DNA from: an uncultured Ileibacterium sp.
GTDB taxonomy: Bacteria; Bacillota; Clostridia; Peptostreptococcales; Anaerovoracaceae
Length of the DNA stretch: 27,118 nt
Reading direction: 5' to 3'
Assembly (NCBI GenBank): GCA_902488835.1
Contig: CABTXQ010000014.1
Coordinates: 1-27,118, forward strand
The notes below the pieces were generated by a model. It saw only the letters and a list, made by a program, of their open reading frames with translations. It was not told where the DNA came from and made no database searches. A program made the position numbers and the translations under genes. Shown one piece after another: positions 23,964 to 27,118 of this stretch. Positions within the stretch are counted from its first letter, which is position 1. Every line of letters begins with the position of its first letter.

Positions 23964-24761
23964 ATGGATAACAGGCCGATAGGATTTTTCGATTCGGGAC
24001 TTGGTGGTTTAACTAGCATCACATCTTTAAAGGAGATTCTGCCAGATGAGAAAGTAATTTTTTTTGGCGATACGGCAAGAACACCTTATGGATCAAAGTC
24101 TCCGGATACGATTAGAACTTTTTCAAAGCAGATCGTTGAATATCTCTTAGGTCAAAATGTCAAGTTGATAGTTATAGCTTGTAATACTGCAACATCAATG
24201 GCACTTGAAATGTTAAGACAGGAATTTCCAGATATACCTATAGTTGGAGTAATTGAACCAACCGTTAGAAAAGTTGTATCAGATTCATCTAAGAATGTGG
24301 GAATAATAGGAACGAAGGCTACAATCAGCAGCAATATATATACAAAAACTCTGAGAAAATATAATCGTGAAATAAAAACTGCAAGCCTTGCTTGTCCAGC
24401 ATTCGTACCACTTATCGAAGAAGGAATTATAGACAATAAGATAATGGATCTTACAATCAAATACTATATGGATGACTTTGTTAAGAGTGGAGATTTTGAC
24501 AGCCTTATACTTGGTTGCACGCATTATCCTTTAATTAAAGAAAATATAAATAGAATTTACCCTGACCTTAAGCTTTATAACTCTTCATATGAGGTAATAA
24601 TGGATGTAAAAAATATATTGTCAGAAGAGAACATGCTTGCTCAGAAGAATGATTTAAAGGATATATATTACGCGAGCGATTTATCTGAAAACTTTCTTAG
24701 AATGACAGAGAATCTTTTAAAAAATAGTGATAAAAATATTAAACTTATTAAATTTGAATAG
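23964..24761 (+). CDS. murI: glutamate racemase
   Basis: Interconverts L- and D-glutamate, supplying D-Glu for peptidoglycan precursors. The two catalytic cysteines are in ACNTATS (C73) and GCTHYPL (C185), with FFDSGLGGLTS (8-18) and DTARTPYG (36-43) binding the substrate. Length 265 aa is normal. I chose the ATG at 23964, which follows GAAAGGGAG and lets the protein begin at the family N-terminus (DNRPIGFFDSG). An upstream frame extension reaches into the tRNA terminator and is rejected. No strong promoter is visible in the short gap after the terminator. Confidence 0.96.
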   Translation: MDNRPIGFFDSGLGGLTSITSLKEILPDEKVIFFGDTARTPYGSKSPDTIRTFSKQIVEYLLGQNVKLIVIACNTATSMALEMLRQEFPDIPIVGVIEPTVRKVVSDSSKNVGIIGTKATISSNIYTKTLRKYNREIKTASLACPAFVPLIEEGIIDNKIMDLTIKYYMDDFVKSGDFDSLILGCTHYPLIKENINRIYPDLKLYNSSYEVIMDVKNILSEENMLAQKNDLKDIYYASDLSENFLRMTENLLKNSDKNIKLIKFE

Positions 24762-24796
24762 ACCTTCACGTATGATTAATAAGTATATTGAATTAA

Positions 24797-24825
24797 TTGA
24801 CAAAATTTTACAATTCGAGTAGAAT
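24797..24825 (+). promoter_or_regulatory. sigma-A promoter of the CYTH gene
   Basis: Perfect -35 TTGACA (24797-24802), 17-bp spacer, TAGAAT (24820-24825). The expected start near 24832 leaves a leader of about 35 nt carrying TTGGAG before the ATG at 24867. It probably also serves the downstream tig gene, since no other clear promoter lies between them. Confidence 0.75.
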
Positions 24826-24866
24826 TAATTAGTTGTAAAGTTACTATTTGAATAGGTTGGAGACTA

Positions 24867-25493
24867 ATGGAGACAGAATTTAAATATAGGTTATCCGGTC
24901 CAATGGATGTTAGAATAATAATGGCAGACACGAAGCTTAAGAGAAATATTACTGAAAATTCTTTCAGGGATATTGATATGCATGCAGTTTATTTTGATAC
25001 GCCGAATCAGGATCTGAGAAAATTGGGAATAGCATATAGATTACGAAAAGAGAATGATAGACTGACTGCGACTGTTAAGTGGGATGCACATGTGAATCCG
25101 GATACGGGGCTTCATGAAAGAGAAGAAGTAAATTTAGTAATTAACGACGAGAGACTTTTTTACAGACCAAATATAGAGATTTTTGAATCCAGCGTGGTAT
25201 ATGATCTTCTCAAGTCTTCTGTTGGATATAATACACTTATTAAAACAGTTGAAATGCAATTCAATAGACAACTTGTCAAGATCAACACAGGTTCTTCACT
25301 CAGTGCAATCTCATTTGATATAGGCTGGATAGACGGAGAAAGAGGAAGAATTAGGATTAATGAAATGGAGATAGAGTGGTATCACGGAGACAAAGAAGAT
25401 TTCAGGAAGTTTGCTTATGAACTTGCACTTGCACATGATTTGATTCCGGAAGAAAAATCAAAACTTCAAAGAGGTTTTGGTGAAGATATTTAA
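24867..25493 (+). CDS. CYTH domain protein (triphosphate tunnel metalloenzyme family)
   Basis: CYTH proteins form a beta-barrel tunnel that binds triphosphate and a metal ion; bacterial members include tripolyphosphatases and class IV adenylate cyclases. The defining ExExK motif is at residues 2-6 (ETEFK). The next typical block is HAVYFDTPNQDLRKLGIAYRLRKENDRLTATVKW, supplying basic tunnel residues, followed by HEREEVN and the late INEMEIEWYHGDK acidic strand. 208 aa, a CYTH domain without a CHAD partner. The ATG at 24867 has TTGGAG 4 nt upstream. It sits directly before tig, 48 bp away. The specific substrate cannot be decided from sequence; inorganic triphosphatase is a reasonable guess. 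Confidence 0.85.
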   Translation: METEFKYRLSGPMDVRIIMADTKLKRNITENSFRDIDMHAVYFDTPNQDLRKLGIAYRLRKENDRLTATVKWDAHVNPDTGLHEREEVNLVINDERLFYRPNIEIFESSVVYDLLKSSVGYNTLIKTVEMQFNRQLVKINTGSSLSAISFDIGWIDGERGRIRINEMEIEWYHGDKEDFRKFAYELALAHDLIPEEKSKLQRGFGEDI

Positions 25494-25541
25494 GGCTATA
25501 ACTGTAATTTAACAAGAACATTTTAAAATTTGGAGGTATTG

Positions 25542-26873
25542 ATGAAAAGCACACTAGTATCTAAGGAAAATAACATAGCTAAGATTACGATTGAGTATTC
25601 CCCTGAAGAATTTGATTCAGCGGTCAGCGAAGCATATAAAAGAACAAAGGATCAATTTAATATTAACGGATTCAGAAAGGGTAAGGCTCCAAGAAAGATT
25701 ATAGAAAGTCACTATGGAAAAGATATCTTTCATGATGAAGCATTGAATGAATTGCTTAAGAAAGACTACCCTGCATCTGTGACAGAACTTGAGATTGAGC
25801 CTATTGATCAGCCAAGAGTTGATACACCGGAGATTAAAGAGGGAGAACCGGTTGTACTTACTATTAAGGTCGAACTTTTACCTGAAATTGAGATAAAGGA
25901 TTATCTCGGTGTTGAAGTTGAGAAAATTAATGATAAGGTTACCGATGAGATGATAGATAACGAGCTTTCGAATGTGCAGAAGAAACAAGCAAGGCTTGAA
26001 TCTGTTGAAGACAGAGCTTCGGAAGATGGAGATACTGTAATAATTGACTTTGAAGGATCTATTGATGGAACAAAGTTTGATGGTGGCACAGGAGAGAATT
26101 TTGAACTAAAGCTCGGATCAGGACAGTTTATACCAGGATTTGAAGATCAGCTTATTGGAAAGAATGCAGGTGAAGAGGTTAAAGTAGAGGTAGCATTCCC
26201 TAAGGAATATGGTGCAAAGGATCTCGCAGGTAAAGATGCTATATTCATGACCAAAATTCACGAGATTAAGAGGGAGGTTCTTCCTGAAATTGATGATGAA
26301 CTTGCAGGGGATGTGAGTGAATTTGAAACACTTGATGAGTATAAGAAGGATCTGGCTGAAAAATTACAGAAACAGATCGATGAAAGAAACGAAATCATGA
26401 TGAAGGATGTGATTCTTGAAAAGGTTCTGGAGAATAATGAATTTGATATTCCTAAGGTTATGGTCTCTGATGAAACAGATAGAATTATCAATGAGATGAA
26501 GCAGCAACTGAGTTATCAGGGCATTGACATTGACACGTACATAGGATATTTAGGAAAGACAATTAATGATTTGAGAGAAGAGGCACGTGAAGATGCTAGA
26601 AAACGTGTGGGAATAAGGATAATAATTCAGAACATCATTAGACAGGAAGACATAAATGCAACAAAAGAAGATATAGATAAAGAAATAGAAGAGTTTGCAA
26701 AGCAGTATGGGCAGACTGTTGAACAGTGCAAGAAAATGCTTGGCGAAGGAAGCGAACACTATTTCAAGGGAGATGCAGAGGTTAAGAAAGCAATAAATCT
26801 GATGTATGACAAAGCTCTATTTGTTGAGCCGGTTGAAAAGAAAGAGGAATCTAAAGAGGACAAGGAGAAATAG
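25542..26873 (+). CDS. tig: trigger factor
   Basis: A ribosome-associated chaperone with peptidyl-prolyl isomerase activity that meets nascent chains at the exit tunnel. The ribosome-docking signature GFRKGKAP is at 43-50. The central FKBP-like domain follows (about 160-245, with GDTVIIDFEGSIDG and FIPGFEDQLIGKNAGEEVKVEVAFP), then the helical C-terminal chaperone arms. The tail is acidic and Lys/Glu-rich. 443 aa, normal length. The ATG at 25542 has GGAGG with a 5-nt spacer; a TTG four codons earlier (25530) is part of that site. tig followed directly by clpP is the common bacterial order. Confidence 0.96.
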   Translation: MKSTLVSKENNIAKITIEYSPEEFDSAVSEAYKRTKDQFNINGFRKGKAPRKIIESHYGKDIFHDEALNELLKKDYPASVTELEIEPIDQPRVDTPEIKEGEPVVLTIKVELLPEIEIKDYLGVEVEKINDKVTDEMIDNELSNVQKKQARLESVEDRASEDGDTVIIDFEGSIDGTKFDGGTGENFELKLGSGQFIPGFEDQLIGKNAGEEVKVEVAFPKEYGAKDLAGKDAIFMTKIHEIKREVLPEIDDELAGDVSEFETLDEYKKDLAEKLQKQIDERNEIMMKDVILEKVLENNEFDIPKVMVSDETDRIINEMKQQLSYQGIDIDTYIGYLGKTINDLREEAREDARKRVGIRIIIQNIIRQEDINATKEDIDKEIEEFAKQYGQTVEQCKKMLGEGSEHYFKGDAEVKKAINLMYDKALFVEPVEKKEESKEDKEK

Positions 26874-26878
26874 TATAA

Positions 26879-27118
26879 ATGAATTTAATTCCATATGTCG
26901 TTGAGCAGACAGGTGCGGGCGAAAGAAGCTATGATATATATTCTCGTCTCCTTAAAGATAGAATTATATTTATTGATGGAGAGATAGATGATGGTACGGC
27001 GAGTCTTGTTGTAGCTCAGTTACTATTCCTTGAAGCGGAAGATCCAGAGACAGATATAAATATATATATAAATTCTCCGGGAGGGATGGTCACAGCCGGA
27101 CTTGCGATATATGACACT
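26879..27118 (+). CDS. clpP: ATP-dependent Clp protease proteolytic subunit, 3' end outside window
   Basis: The first 80 residues of ClpP, the serine peptidase that degrades proteins fed by ClpX or ClpC. The N-terminus LIPYVVEQTGAGERSYDIYSRLLKDRIIF is diagnostic, followed by DGEIDDGTASLVVAQLLFLEAEDP and YINSPGGMVTAGLAIYDT. The frame runs open to the right edge; the catalytic serine and histidine lie beyond it. The ATG at 26879 is 5 bp after the tig stop, with AAGGAG about 11 nt upstream inside the end of tig. The tig-clpP order suggests clpX may follow outside the window. Confidence 0.96.
   Translation, partial: MNLIPYVVEQTGAGERSYDIYSRLLKDRIIFIDGEIDDGTASLVVAQLLFLEAEDPETDINIYINSPGGMVTAGLAIYDT

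Noticed and set aside
1..27118. CRISPR arrays, insertion sequences, phage or integrase genes, attachment sites
   Set aside because: No periodic repeats, no transposase or recombinase-like proteins, and no repeat of the tRNA-Leu 3' end elsewhere in the window that I could see.

Overview
This window is chromosomal DNA from a low-GC, anaerobic Firmicute of the class Clostridia. The SCIFF ranthipeptide pair (scfA/scfB), an [FeFe]-hydrogenase maturase (HydE), the two-subunit NAD-linked dihydroorotate dehydrogenase (PyrD plus PyrK), AGGAGG-type ribosome binding sites and sigma-A-like promoters all point that way. A more exact placement (for example the Eubacteriales family XIII / oral Eubacterium relatives) is a guess. 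I see no insertion sequence, prophage, CRISPR array or integrase, so this reads as core genome with some lineage-specific genes.

Layout. (1) 1-1203, plus strand: 3' part of a LytR-CpsA-Psr cell-wall ligase; its reading frame is open to the left edge. (2) 1212-9855, minus strand: a compact de novo pyrimidine operon in transcription order pyrC-carB-pyrK-pyrD-pyrF-pyrE-pyrB. It covers UMP synthesis except for the glutaminase subunit carA, which is absent here. Its promoter sits about 20 nt before the start codon, leaving no room for a PyrR attenuator. PyrB carries a fused PyrI-type zinc domain. (3) 9856-10140: divergent promoter region. (4) 10141-13500, plus strand: a CofE-like (F420 glutamate ligase family) gene, hydE and an unrecognised two-helix membrane protein, coupled by overlaps. 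(5) 13559-15987: a universal-stress-protein fusion, the six-cysteine SCIFF peptide, a strong terminator-like hairpin, and the radical SAM/SPASM SCIFF maturase. (6) 16037-23358: rdgB, yihY, a YegS-type lipid kinase and mscL (the four overlap or nearly so), serC, a degenerate D,D-carboxypeptidase-like protein and uvrC. (7) 23421-27118: DUF1292 protein, tRNA-Leu(CAG), murI, CYTH protein, tig and the 5' end of clpP.

How the genes work together: the minus-strand block makes UMP. The scfA/scfB pair makes a thioether-crosslinked peptide by radical SAM chemistry. HydE contributes to the H-cluster of [FeFe] hydrogenase. The later plus-strand genes cover nucleotide-pool sanitation, envelope and lipid functions, osmotic protection, serine synthesis, DNA repair, peptidoglycan precursor supply, and protein folding and turnover (tig-clpP).

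The most unusual points are a PBP5/DacF-fold protein that has lost all three catalytic motifs and may start at a non-canonical ATA codon; the cluster of CofE-like protein, HydE, unknown membrane protein, Usp fusion and SCIFF; the PyrB-zinc-domain fusion; and the terminator placed between the SCIFF precursor and its maturase. I did not find a clearly new defence or mobile system.
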